37,155 nucleotides of DNA from Pseudomonas sp. N40(2020) (GTDB taxonomy: Bacteria > Pseudomonadota > Gammaproteobacteria > Pseudomonadales > Pseudomonadaceae): the NCBI RefSeq assembly GCF_014472415.1, contig NZ_JACSZV010000055.1, positions 1 to 37,155 on the forward strand, given 5' to 3'. The notes below the pieces were generated by a model, which had not been told where the DNA came from, did not search any database, and worked only from the letters and a program-made list of their open reading frames with translations. Both the position numbers and the translations under genes were made by a program. Positions 1-6,419 of this stretch are shown here, piece after piece; position 1 is the stretch's first letter; the number at the start of each line of letters is the position of its first letter.

Positions 1-63
1 GAGCACGAGGCCTGCGGCCTCGCGTTTGAATTCAGTGGAAAAAGAACGACGTTGTTTGGTCAT
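1..63 (-). CDS. IS3-family transposase OrfA, N-terminal 21 residues
   Basis: A start codon at 63 on the minus strand opens a frame that begins MTKQRRSFSTEFKREAAGLV and continues past the window edge. This is the usual start of the small helix-turn-helix protein OrfA of IS3-family elements, which binds the inverted repeats and is joined to the DDE integrase OrfB by programmed frameshifting. Only the first 21 codons are visible, so intactness cannot be assessed. Confidence 0.8.
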   Translation of the reverse strand, partial: MTKQRRSFSTEFKREAAGLVL

Positions 64-127
64 CAGACACCTCTATCTGGCGAGCATTCTCGCCTAAATG
101 GGTGTCCGGTTTCATTAGACCACTACA
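1..127 (-). mobile_element. IS3-family element, 5' end (left copy)
   Basis: This is the transposase-start end of an IS3-family element that runs off the left edge. Read on the minus strand, the terminus begins TGTAGTGGTC at 127 and resembles the opposite terminus seen at 37029 at the other end of the window; both share TGTAGTGGTC and a downstream CCGGACAC. The two ends therefore look like left and right inverted repeats of one element type. The copies at the two edges have the same orientation, with the first transposase gene starting here and the second one ending at the right edge. Target duplications cannot be judged because the outer flanks are missing. Confidence 0.8.
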
Positions 128-260
128 CGCCTAATCGATCTCCGGAACCATTAGAGCGTCACAAGACATACTTAAACAAAGCCGTCAAGAGGCAACACTT
201 TCCTCTATTCGTCTGAAACACGACTGCCGTATATTTTGCGAACCAAATGAGGACATAACC

Positions 261-1316
261 ATGGCAAGAAAGATTCGACCTGAAGAGTTAAAAGCACTAA
301 GAAAATCGAAGGGAATTTCTGCAAAGAATGCTGCCACGGCAGTGGAGAGAAGCGTCAAGTCTTGGCAGGGATACGAGAGTATTGATTCCAAGGTGCAGAT
401 CCCTGACTCCGTACTTTCTCAATTTCTACGAACTTTTAATATAACTTGGCCCCACGCGAAGGTGGTCAGCATTACAGCTTATAAAGGAGGTATTGGAAAG
501 TCACCAATAACCGTGGCAATTGCAACATCGTTTGCGCAAACCGGATTAAAAGTTGCAGTCATCGCAAATGATGAAGTATTCAGGGGCTATACTAATAAAG
601 CTCGAATAGACGTTAAAAATTCAGAACGCCTCGCTTCAAAAGTTGACTTTTTCGACCAGCACGACATTATCATGTACCCTTCGGAATTGTTAAGGCTAGA
701 AGAGGAAAACGAGCAACGTAAAAATCTCCCTGCTTTTGCATCATGCATCGATCATGAAGAAATAATCCTTCGCAAAAAAGCCGCAACCTTAACTTTTGAG
801 GACATAAAAAACACTTACGACCTAATCCTCTTAGACCTTAACAGGGATCTCTACGAAACTTTGGCAAAATCGGACAAAATAATTCTGCTCGTAGATTCCA
901 CCTGCCAATACTCGCCCAGCAGCACGCACAGCTACTATAAACATATGAATAAAATCAACAAAGAAAAATTAGATTCAATGCATGTACTATTTACTAATTT
1001 CTCGACTATTCCGAGTACACGCGGACAGATAGACGTAACACGAGCACACAAAAATAAGATATTTGACAGCTGCCTGTTTAGTGCACATTTAACATTGAAA
1101 ATCTATAAAGAGATTCGAGATTTAAATATACCTATTATGCGCTCACGGTTTTCGGCGGACTATGAGTATCACATCGAACTACACGATAGCGACATGAGTA
1201 ATGATGCGTTTTGTTATTTCGATACCATCATGGATATTGCACCCGACTCAATAGCGTCATTTGAGGTGTCTGAGGTAAGAGAGGAGCTGACTGAAATTTT
1301 GTGGGGGAGAAATTGA
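261..1316 (+). CDS. ParA/MinD-like ATPase with N-terminal XRE-type helix-turn-helix
   Basis: This 351-aa protein starts with a helix-turn-helix region at residues 6-40 (RPEELKALRKSKGISAKNAA), a pattern typical of XRE regulators. It continues with a ParA-type P-loop at 75-81 (KGGIGKS). The lysine that marks deviant Walker A motifs (K75) is present, but the usual GKTT is GKSP, so the second hydroxyl residue is replaced by proline. A Walker-B-like LILLDLN follows near 193. ParA ATPases move plasmids or protein cargo by dimerising on DNA; an HTH at the N-terminus is known in plasmid-type ParA proteins. The start has a GAGG ribosome site about 8 bases upstream. The gene is visibly AT-rich with many ATA, AAA and AAT codons, unlike the T6SS genes, which suggests acquisition from elsewhere. 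No ParB or centromere-like repeat is visible nearby, so it is an orphan. It may regulate or position something rather than partition a replicon. Confidence 0.75.
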   Translation: MARKIRPEELKALRKSKGISAKNAATAVERSVKSWQGYESIDSKVQIPDSVLSQFLRTFNITWPHAKVVSITAYKGGIGKSPITVAIATSFAQTGLKVAVIANDEVFRGYTNKARIDVKNSERLASKVDFFDQHDIIMYPSELLRLEEENEQRKNLPAFASCIDHEEIILRKKAATLTFEDIKNTYDLILLDLNRDLYETLAKSDKIILLVDSTCQYSPSSTHSYYKHMNKINKEKLDSMHVLFTNFSTIPSTRGQIDVTRAHKNKIFDSCLFSAHLTLKIYKEIRDLNIPIMRSRFSADYEYHIELHDSDMSNDAFCYFDTIMDIAPDSIASFEVSEVREELTEILWGRN

Positions 1317-1364
1317 AAATTAATCTGCCCCCCCTGAAGCATATCAGAATTGGAGTGAATTAAC

Positions 1365-1466
1365 ATGCTGACTAAACGTCAAATATGGAGAGCGTCTATA
1401 GCCGCGTTGAATTTTCTCCGCACGCTAATTGCGATCCTAGACTTTTACAAAAATAATGATAAATGA
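1365..1466 (+). CDS. Possible 33-aa small protein
   Basis: This short frame begins MLTKRQIWRASIAALNFLRT and ends with charged residues (FYKNNDK). It lies 48 bases after the ParA-like gene on the same strand and has a TTGGAG ribosome site 8 bases before the ATG. The predicted peptide has a basic N-terminus and a hydrophobic middle (roughly residues 10-27), so it could be membrane-active or simply amphipathic. Its base composition matches the AT-rich ParA-like gene rather than the following SDR fragment, so it may belong to the same transferred unit. It is too short to recognise; a chance ORF remains possible. Confidence 0.35.
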   Translation: MLTKRQIWRASIAALNFLRTLIAILDFYKNNDK

Positions 1467-1528
1467 CTACTATCCATTGCCATACGTGAAATGTCTCTCA
1501 AAGTAAGCTTTGCGTCGTCAATTATTGT

Positions 1529-2263
1529 ATGACATATCTAACTACGTCATTTGCCAGCACCCGCCCTGCCAAACTCAATAAAAGAAAGCCGTTCCACGAA
1601 GAGCAGGGTCGACTGGATGTCGAAAACTTCTATTACGCCCAAGAGGATGAGCTTTTCGCCGCTGCTGAAAAGGACGGCTTCACTTGGAGCGTTCATCGCC
1701 CGCATACCGTTACCGGGGTTGCTGTAGGCAACGCGATGAATATGGCAACCACCCTCGCCGTCTATGCCTCAATTTGCAAACAAACCAATCGCCCTTTTGT
1801 CTTTCCCGGATCAAAAGTGCAGTGGGATAGCCTCACCGATATGACTGACGCGCGACAGCTGGCGAAACAACAACTGTGGGCGGCCACCACGCCGGCTGCA
1901 GCTAACCAGGCATTCAACGTCACCAATGGCGATGTATTTCGTTGGAAATGGATGTGGAGCCGCATTTCCGACCACTTCGACTTGCCTGCTGCCGATTATC
2001 CTGCGTCACCCTCCCCTCTAGAGAAGCAGATGGCTGACGATCAAGCCGTATGGACGAACATGGTTGCGGAACACGGTTTGAAAGAACCGGATATTGATCG
2101 CCTGGTGTCCCCATGGCACACCGATGCTGATCTCGGTCGACCAATCGAAGTGGTCACGGACATGTCGAAAAGCCGTGCAATGGGTTTCACTGCCTACCAG
2201 GCGAGTGATCAAGCTTTTTTCGACGTGTTCGACAAACTACGCGAGATGCGCTTAATACCCTAG
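1529..2263 (+). pseudogene. 5'-truncated SDR reductase of the progesterone 5-beta-reductase/iridoid synthase-like type
   Basis: From about residue 25 (HEEQGRLDVENFYYAQEDEL) to its C-terminus this frame resembles NAD(P)H-dependent SDRs of the PRISE-like group. Recognisable blocks are WSVHRPHTVTG, VGNAMNM, the LAVYAS region, LTDMTDARQLA and AFNVTNGDVFRWKWMW. Full-length relatives are about 350 residues and carry an N-terminal glycine-rich NAD(P)-binding motif. Here only 244 codons are open, and the first 20 or so (from MTYLTTSFAS) do not look like the family. The dinucleotide-binding half is missing and no continuation is visible upstream in other frames, so this is best read as a remnant cut off by the insertion of the AT-rich ParA segment. 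The remaining frame is intact and well conserved, so the truncation is probably recent. A working enzyme is unlikely. Confidence 0.7.
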
Positions 2264-2314
2264 GTTGTTCCAGAGCAGATATTCTCAGAAGAATCCAAGG
2301 AGAGGAGAAGGAAA

Positions 2315-2524
2315 ATGGCAGGCGAATACTCGTTATCAGATGTGCTGGAAAGGATGTATCAGAATCAGCTCGCTCTAGAAGCAGCATTAATGGAATTGAC
2401 GTTGCACGCTGAAGCTCAAGGCCACGCAGACGTCGGAGACAATGTCCGAGGAGCGCTTTACACAATAGGTGAGAACGCTGGCCACATCAAACAAGGTTTG
2501 GCGCGCCTCAAAAAGTCTCCATGA
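2315..2524 (+). CDS. Small conserved helical protein (paralogue of the gene at 24173-24394)
   Basis: This 69-aa soluble protein starts MAGEYSLSDVLERMYQNQLA and has a strong purine-rich ribosome site (AAGGAGAGGAGAAGG) just before the ATG. It shares a pattern with the 73-aa protein encoded at 24173-24394: an L-x-x-x-L-E start, the block NQLAL in the same place (residues 17-21 and 19-23), a central region around a glycine, and a C-terminal amphipathic helix containing an isoleucine-rich heptad. The shared pattern points to a duplicated small-protein family, predicted as two helices. No catalytic residues or membrane segments are seen and the function is unknown. A terminator-like hairpin follows at 2591. 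Confidence 0.65.
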   Translation: MAGEYSLSDVLERMYQNQLALEAALMELTLHAEAQGHADVGDNVRGALYTIGENAGHIKQGLARLKKSP

Positions 2525-2590
2525 CGACTTCTTACAATTTTTTCACATCCATCGGAGTACGTTGAAGTCAGCTCCTTACATGATTCACAC

Positions 2591-2619
2591 CCCGCTCTCC
2601 CCATCGCGGGCTTTTTTTT
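2591..2619 (+). terminator. Rho-independent terminator after the small helical protein gene
   Basis: CCCGC (2591-2595) pairs with GCGGG (2606-2610) across a 10-base loop and is followed directly by C and eight T residues. It lies 66 bases downstream of the stop codon at 2524. The stem is short but GC-only. Confidence 0.6.
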
Positions 2620-2900
2620 GTCCGCAATGTTGCTTCGAGTAAAGATGTTTAGTTTGCAGGCTTGAGGGTTCTTCATGGCAGATCAATATCGAGCATCAGC
2701 GGATCTGATTTTAGGGTGGGCACTGCGCGAGGCCGGCCACTGAAGTATTGAAGTGGCTGATTGGTTTCCAGATTTAGGGAAACCGAAGTTTTTCTCGAAA
2801 TAGGCTGGCTGCAGAAAATGGAAGTTTGGCTAAGCTCGCAGTGACGTCATCGTGACGCCTAAGCTCCGGATGGTGTTCATGAAGCAAAGGGAGATGCTAA
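2620..2900. other. Intergenic stretch with one copy of a direct repeat
   Basis: No convincing gene is seen. A 22-codon frame from an ATG at 2674 ends at a TGA near 2743 and has no support. The stretch ends with a 23-bp sequence (2831-2853) that recurs after the next gene, and with the ribosome site AAGGGAG before the start at 2901. Confidence 0.5.
2831..2853 (+). repeat. 23-bp direct repeat, upstream copy
   Basis: TAAGCTCGCAGTGA followed by CGTCATCGT. The second copy at 3244-3266 matches at 21 of 23 positions. The two copies bracket the 109-aa membrane protein gene. Confidence 0.7.
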
Positions 2901-3230
2901 ATGGGGCCTGATATTAAATCGTTGGTTGCTATAGGCTTGGCTGCAATCGCTTGTCTGGTTTTCTTCCTTCGCCACCTAATGTTGCGGCGGTGGTATCGCC
3001 AGGAGCAGGAAGCGTTTATGACTGCATTGAGATCACTACACATCTCTCACTTCGAGCTGCTCTTAGACAAGACTGTCTTTCCTAGTAGGCTCTCGCCTGG
3101 TGAGGTGTACCGGATAATTCATAACCATAACGACGAATACTTTCTCTACCTTCATACGAGAGGATCACCGGGAGTTCTTCAGCCATTAAGCAAAGAGCGA
3201 GCAATGATTGCAGTAGAATTGAATAGCTAG
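2901..3230 (+). CDS. Small single-pass membrane protein, unknown function
   Basis: This 109-aa protein has one predicted N-terminal membrane helix (about residues 7-26, rich in A, L, F) followed by a basic stretch (RHLMLRRWYR). That arrangement predicts a short periplasmic N-terminus and a cytoplasmic C-terminal domain of about 80 residues. The soluble part contains LSPGEVYRIIHNHNDEYFLYL, which looks like a compact beta-rich fold. The start is supported by AAGGGAG 9 bases before the ATG. The gene stands alone on its strand between two copies of a 23-bp repeat, so it may be a small inserted cassette. No family is recognised. Confidence 0.6.
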   Translation: MGPDIKSLVAIGLAAIACLVFFLRHLMLRRWYRQEQEAFMTALRSLHISHFELLLDKTVFPSRLSPGEVYRIIHNHNDEYFLYLHTRGSPGVLQPLSKERAMIAVELNS

Positions 3231-3243
3231 CTGACATGGTCGG

Positions 3244-3266
3244 TAAGCTCGCAGTGAAGTCAGCGT
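3244..3266 (+). repeat. 23-bp direct repeat, downstream copy
   Basis: TAAGCTCGCAGTGA followed by AGTCAGCGT, matching the copy at 2831-2853 at 21 of 23 positions. It starts 14 bases after the stop codon of the intervening gene. Confidence 0.7.
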
Positions 3267-3278
3267 CGCCCTTATTTT

Positions 3279-3893
3279 CTAGCCGTATTCAGCTCCCGGC
3301 TCAGCCGTGAATGCCACCTCGAATTTCGTCACTTCGTTCTGAAGCGCTTGCTTGGACAAACCATCCAGAATCCCCAGAATCTGAGCGTCACTGAGAGCAA
3401 ACTTGGGTACAAACTCCATGCCGACCGGCAAGCTATCGTGGGGACACATCAGTGCCCCCTTGCCCTCACCGAACTGCTGGCTGATGAAGGTTTTGAGGTT
3501 GCTTGGCGTTTTAGTGGCGTAGGCGCTTCGGAAGATCGATAGGTCGCAGAGCACACCGGCAAGCATTACCCAGGCGTGGCCGTCCCACTTGGCTTCCACA
3601 AACTCTCCCTCGTAGGTTGCCCCTGGAATGTTCCCCCTGCATTCGAAAACATACTGGCCGTTAATCAGTAGGTCTCCGAGAACGACAACTGCGGGTATCC
3701 CTTGAGATTTGAGAATGGCAGTGAAGCCAGCACTGACCATGACGCAAGAACCAAATGATGGAGGGATCGAATCGAGAGTTTGCCGAGCGGCGCTAACGAT
3801 TACATCGGGATCGGTAATTTGGAACTCTGCGTACTCGGAATAGGCCTCCGCGCCACGGTCGCGAATAATAATGTTTACTAAAGTTGAAGGCAC
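3279..3893 (-). CDS. Transglutaminase-like (Cys-His-Asp) protein, possible T6SS effector or processing enzyme
   Basis: This 204-aa soluble protein has a papain/transglutaminase-type arrangement. Cys50 lies at the start of a helix (GSCVMVSAGFTAILKSQGIP), His106 in WDGHAWVM and Asp117 in LCDLSI. The Cys helix followed by beta strands carrying His and Asp is the classic transglutaminase-core order (peptidase, amidase or crosslinking activity). The start codon is GTG, with AAGGGA 7 bases upstream. No signal peptide is present. It is the last gene of the minus-strand effector/immunity array and lies about 225 bases after the frameshifted PAAR gene, so it may be a PAAR-associated effector. An unrelated cytoplasmic role is equally compatible with the sequence. 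The substrate is unknown. Confidence 0.55.
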   Translation of the reverse strand: MPSTLVNIIIRDRGAEAYSEYAEFQITDPDVIVSAARQTLDSIPPSFGSCVMVSAGFTAILKSQGIPAVVVLGDLLINGQYVFECRGNIPGATYEGEFVEAKWDGHAWVMLAGVLCDLSIFRSAYATKTPSNLKTFISQQFGEGKGALMCPHDSLPVGMEFVPKFALSDAQILGILDGLSKQALQNEVTKFEVAFTAEPGAEYG

Positions 3894-4117
3894 AAAGGAT
3901 CCCTTGGGTATTTATTCGACCGTGCTGGTCATTTGGATTCGTTCTGACCAACCATTGCTTGTGTAATAGCAGGTACCAGTCAACAGGCTTGTGAGATTGA
4001 AAGTGGGTACGGAGCGCGCGCCCTGCAGAGTACGACAGGAAACCGCGCTCGGAGCACTGAACCCCATACGGAGCTTAGAGATTCAGCTGATCACAGCGCC
4101 TTTAGGGCCACTGGCAA

Positions 4118-4345
4118 TCAGCCCGCTCCACACGCGGTTTTCATACCGTCCAGCGCGATGGGCGTGCCATCGACGGTATAGGTGCTACTGCCCTCGGCAA
4201 TCGGGAAAATCCCCTTGCATAACGGGCAACTGACCTTGTGACCGACCCCGGCAATTGGCTTGCCGTTGAGGTCGGTTCGGGAGAAGGCTTCGAGCACCTT
4301 GCCACCATGTGTGGTGGAGTCACCTAGTCTGATCGCGTCTTTCAA
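4118..4345 (-). pseudogene. PAAR-domain protein, second copy, frameshifted near its C-terminus
   Basis: The first 74 residues are identical to the intact PAAR protein encoded at 7555-7818, including RLGDSTTHGGKV, VGHKVSCPLCKG and the Ala/Gly-rich end. Near position 4133 one base is missing relative to the other copy. The frame ends after 75 residues instead of 87, although the lost tail (LIASGPKGA) is still readable in the next frame. The start codon is TTG rather than ATG, preceded by a strong AGGAGG. PAAR proteins form the sharp zinc-containing tip on the VgrG spike and carry effectors; the missing segment includes the end of the PAAR repeat, so tip assembly may be impaired. Nucleotide differences between the copies are mostly synonymous, which suggests conservation or gene conversion before the recent deletion. 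Confidence 0.75.
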
Positions 4346-4376
4346 CTTAATCCTCCTGATGTAGAAACTGGCCTTT

Positions 4377-4994
4377 TCAGATTCGTCTTATCCCCGACCA
4401 CAGAACAGTCTCCAATGGAGTAAATGCTATGCCTTTGAAGTTTTCTGCCAGATCCTTGAAAGCCTGAGAGCAGATCAAGCTATCGCTGCCTGAAATGAGT
4501 CTCCTATATTTGAAAAGATCTAGCTTCCAGTCATCCGAAAGGATCAGTTTCTTGAACCTAACAGGCCTGCCATTTTCCTCTACAAACGTGGACGCCGGAT
4601 CAGAATTAGACCGAACATCCAACTCCTCAAATAGTACAGCATTATAGCTTTTCGAAGATATCGATTCTCCCGTCTCAGAAAGCACTTCGATTTTAACGCT
4701 ATCAACAATACTCACATTCAGACGATGACATGCAGCCAAAAACTCATCACTTACTATGTAAAAAAAACGCGAAACGCTACGAAAATCGAAATCATAGTTC
4801 TTATCTTTAGAAATAAGTACCATGCCCTCCGGAAAAGGCGTACGCGGCCCGGGCTTCCCCTTTTCTGCATACCAGGGAAAAAAACCAAACTCAACGCCCT
4901 TCGTATCGGGGTAAAACTTATCGAAGAGATCCGCATAGATAATCCCTATAGGACAGCCAGATTCTTCCTTTTGAGAAAGCACATAATAATTCAT
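4377..4994 (-). CDS. Imm43/Imm11-like immunity protein, orphan copy
   Basis: This protein is 205 aa from the ATG at 4994 (MNYYVLSQKEESGCP). That start aligns with the other copy at 9110-9724 and has AGGGAG upstream; an earlier ATG at 5015 overlaps the stop of a decayed toxin fragment and is less likely. The two proteins share long blocks, such as EGMVLISKDK, YDFD, SKSYNAVLFEELD and SDSLICS versus SNTLICS. The fold pattern resembles polymorphic-toxin immunity families of the Imm43/Imm11 type. It sits directly downstream of a degraded copy of the AHH toxin tail, so it most likely protected against a sibling Rhs toxin. It could still neutralise the current toxin or toxins from competitors. The gene is AT-rich, like most immunity genes here. 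Confidence 0.7.
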   Translation of the reverse strand: MNYYVLSQKEESGCPIGIIYADLFDKFYPDTKGVEFGFFPWYAEKGKPGPRTPFPEGMVLISKDKNYDFDFRSVSRFFYIVSDEFLAACHRLNVSIVDSVKIEVLSETGESISSKSYNAVLFEELDVRSNSDPASTFVEENGRPVRFKKLILSDDWKLDLFKYRRLISGSDSLICSQAFKDLAENFKGIAFTPLETVLWSGIRRI

Positions 4995-5011
4995 GACGCA
5001 CAACTCCCTAT

Positions 5012-5180
5012 TCATCGAACTTTACGTTGTTTTGTTCCAGACACAGACAAACTCGCTCTTAGTCTGGATGGGATTGCTGAAATCTGGGAGCGAGCCTGTG
5101 CATTATCGATATCGCCAGATCATAGTCATCACGAACTTTTCGACCACATTTTCAACCATTGGCTTATAGACTTGGAGCTT
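5012..5180 (-). pseudogene. Decayed C-terminal tail of a second AHH-type Rhs toxin
   Basis: Read on the minus strand, this stretch is homologous to the last ~55 residues of the Rhs protein encoded at 9741-14447. One frame gives VYKPMVENVVEKF, corresponding to VYSPMVNNMVTTV in the intact protein. A frameshift then leads to a second frame giving IDNAQARSQISAI and LRASLSVSGTKQRK, corresponding to IDEAQARTQISAI and LRASLSVPGTKKRR. The stop codon overlaps a possible start of the following immunity gene. The catalytic AHH part and the Rhs core are missing. This is the expected debris of toxin-tail displacement, in which a toxin/immunity pair is pushed downstream and loses its Rhs cage. Confidence 0.75.
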
Positions 5181-5338
5181 CTGTGAGGATGTTTGGTTTC
5201 GTGGCTCAGGTGCAGGGGGTTGTCGCATCGCGCTTGGGCTTGATTCTGGACACATACTAGAAGGGCGTGCTCATGCGCCTACCGATACCGCTGGCGAATG
5301 AGTGCGAGTGGGTATGCCTACCTAGGTGCGCGCACTCC

Positions 5339-5701
5339 CTACGAACCTTCCCTATGGTTGCCGCTGTTATAAATATAGATAACGTGATTTGGCAGAAAGC
5401 AGACCTCCATACCAGCCTGAATCCTATCAGTGCAATAAGGGGCGTTATCGAGCTGCCCTATATACAGATTTCCGACTCGACCCTTGACGATAACCCACAT
5501 GCGCTCGACGCATACTTCTTCTGCTCCGCGCTCATCGGTGGCAACGATTCTAAAAATCAGCTTAACAAGCTGTTGTGCTTGGAGGCTATTTCTAGCATCT
5601 CTCGGTGGGAGCCAGAAGCTTGTAGGGAATTCATTGTGGATGGCTTCGGCGTCGTCCAACTCCCAGCCATCTCTATCGATGTCAGCTAACGTTGCTTCCA
5701 T
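5339..5701 (-). CDS. DUF2314-like small protein, possible immunity protein
   Basis: This 120-aa soluble protein has a core typical of the DUF2314 (YegJ-like) family: FWLPPRDARNSLQAQQLVKLIFRI, then ERMWVIVKG, GNLYIGQLDNAP and a glycine-rich turn before VCFLP. DUF2314 proteins bind no known ligand but recur beside polymorphic toxins. The gene has GAGGGG just before its ATG. It stands in the minus-strand array between an exported protein and the decayed toxin tail, so an immunity role is a reasonable inference. Upstream sequence (about 5682-5970) contains short coding-like fragments in several frames that could be the tail of its lost toxin. Confidence 0.55.
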   Translation of the reverse strand: MEATLADIDRDGWELDDAEAIHNEFPTSFWLPPRDARNSLQAQQLVKLIFRIVATDERGAEEVCVERMWVIVKGRVGNLYIGQLDNAPYCTDRIQAGMEVCFLPNHVIYIYNSGNHREGS

Positions 5702-5970
5702 AACCCCTCAAAAAGCTCATATTATGATTATAACCAGCTGGAGTAACGCCACATTCCTCAGCGTTATGCCAGTAATACCTCGGGCACCCCAGACGTTTAC
5801 TTCAGAAGCTATCCTACCGTCACATAATCAGCCGGGCGCCGCCCGTAGAAACGATGCCATCTCCCCTGCCGCAATTTTGTAAAGCGGCATGCGACAAAAA
5901 TCTCTACGTTTTTGGACTAGCGAAAAACGCTCGGGATCAGCGAGCGTCATTCAAAGCTGAACTGTCTAGG

Positions 5971-6366
5971 TTAGAGCCCCATACGCTTCAGTCCTTGGCG
6001 CATACCTTGATCAGCCTGCTCACACCATTGTTTGAGAGTGAGGTTCGGTGGCAAATTGCTTTCCAGGCTCTTGTATTCCCCGTTCACCAACACTTCCCCC
6101 TTACGGCCAAACTCTTCGTTCCTGTCGCCGTCACGCTTATCGAAATCACCAGGCATGTTGCCAACGAATGCAACCATCTTGTTGGCGTTCTCGCCGCTGT
6201 CTGCTTTCAGGATCCCCTTATCGACACAGCTTTTGATCAGGCCTGACATGTTACGACCGTTGTCGTACACCCCTTTCAGGGTGGCGGCATCCTGTCCTTC
6301 GGCGTGGGCGAGAGAGCAGGTACCGAAAGCTGCTGCCATGACGAGAATCAAAGAAGCGATCTTCAT
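5971..6366 (-). CDS. Exported small protein with two cysteines, candidate periplasmic immunity protein
   Basis: This 131-aa protein starts with a clear Sec signal peptide (MKIASLILVMAAAFGTCSLAHA), with predicted cleavage after AHA at residue 22. The mature part of about 109 residues has two cysteines (Cys47 and Cys115) that could form a disulphide. It is rich in charged residues (DFDKRDGDRNEEFGRKG). AAGGA lies 8 bases before the ATG. No family is recognised. Periplasmic proteins of this size inside T6SS effector arrays often protect against effectors acting on cell wall or lipids, so immunity is likely, but it is inferred from context only. Confidence 0.55.
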   Translation of the reverse strand: MKIASLILVMAAAFGTCSLAHAEGQDAATLKGVYDNGRNMSGLIKSCVDKGILKADSGENANKMVAFVGNMPGDFDKRDGDRNEEFGRKGEVLVNGEYKSLESNLPPNLTLKQWCEQADQGMRQGLKRMGL

Positions 6367-6419
6367 ATTTATTCCTTTAAATTTCAGGGAGCATTGAGCT
6401 CTGTTTGGCTTGATTGTTT

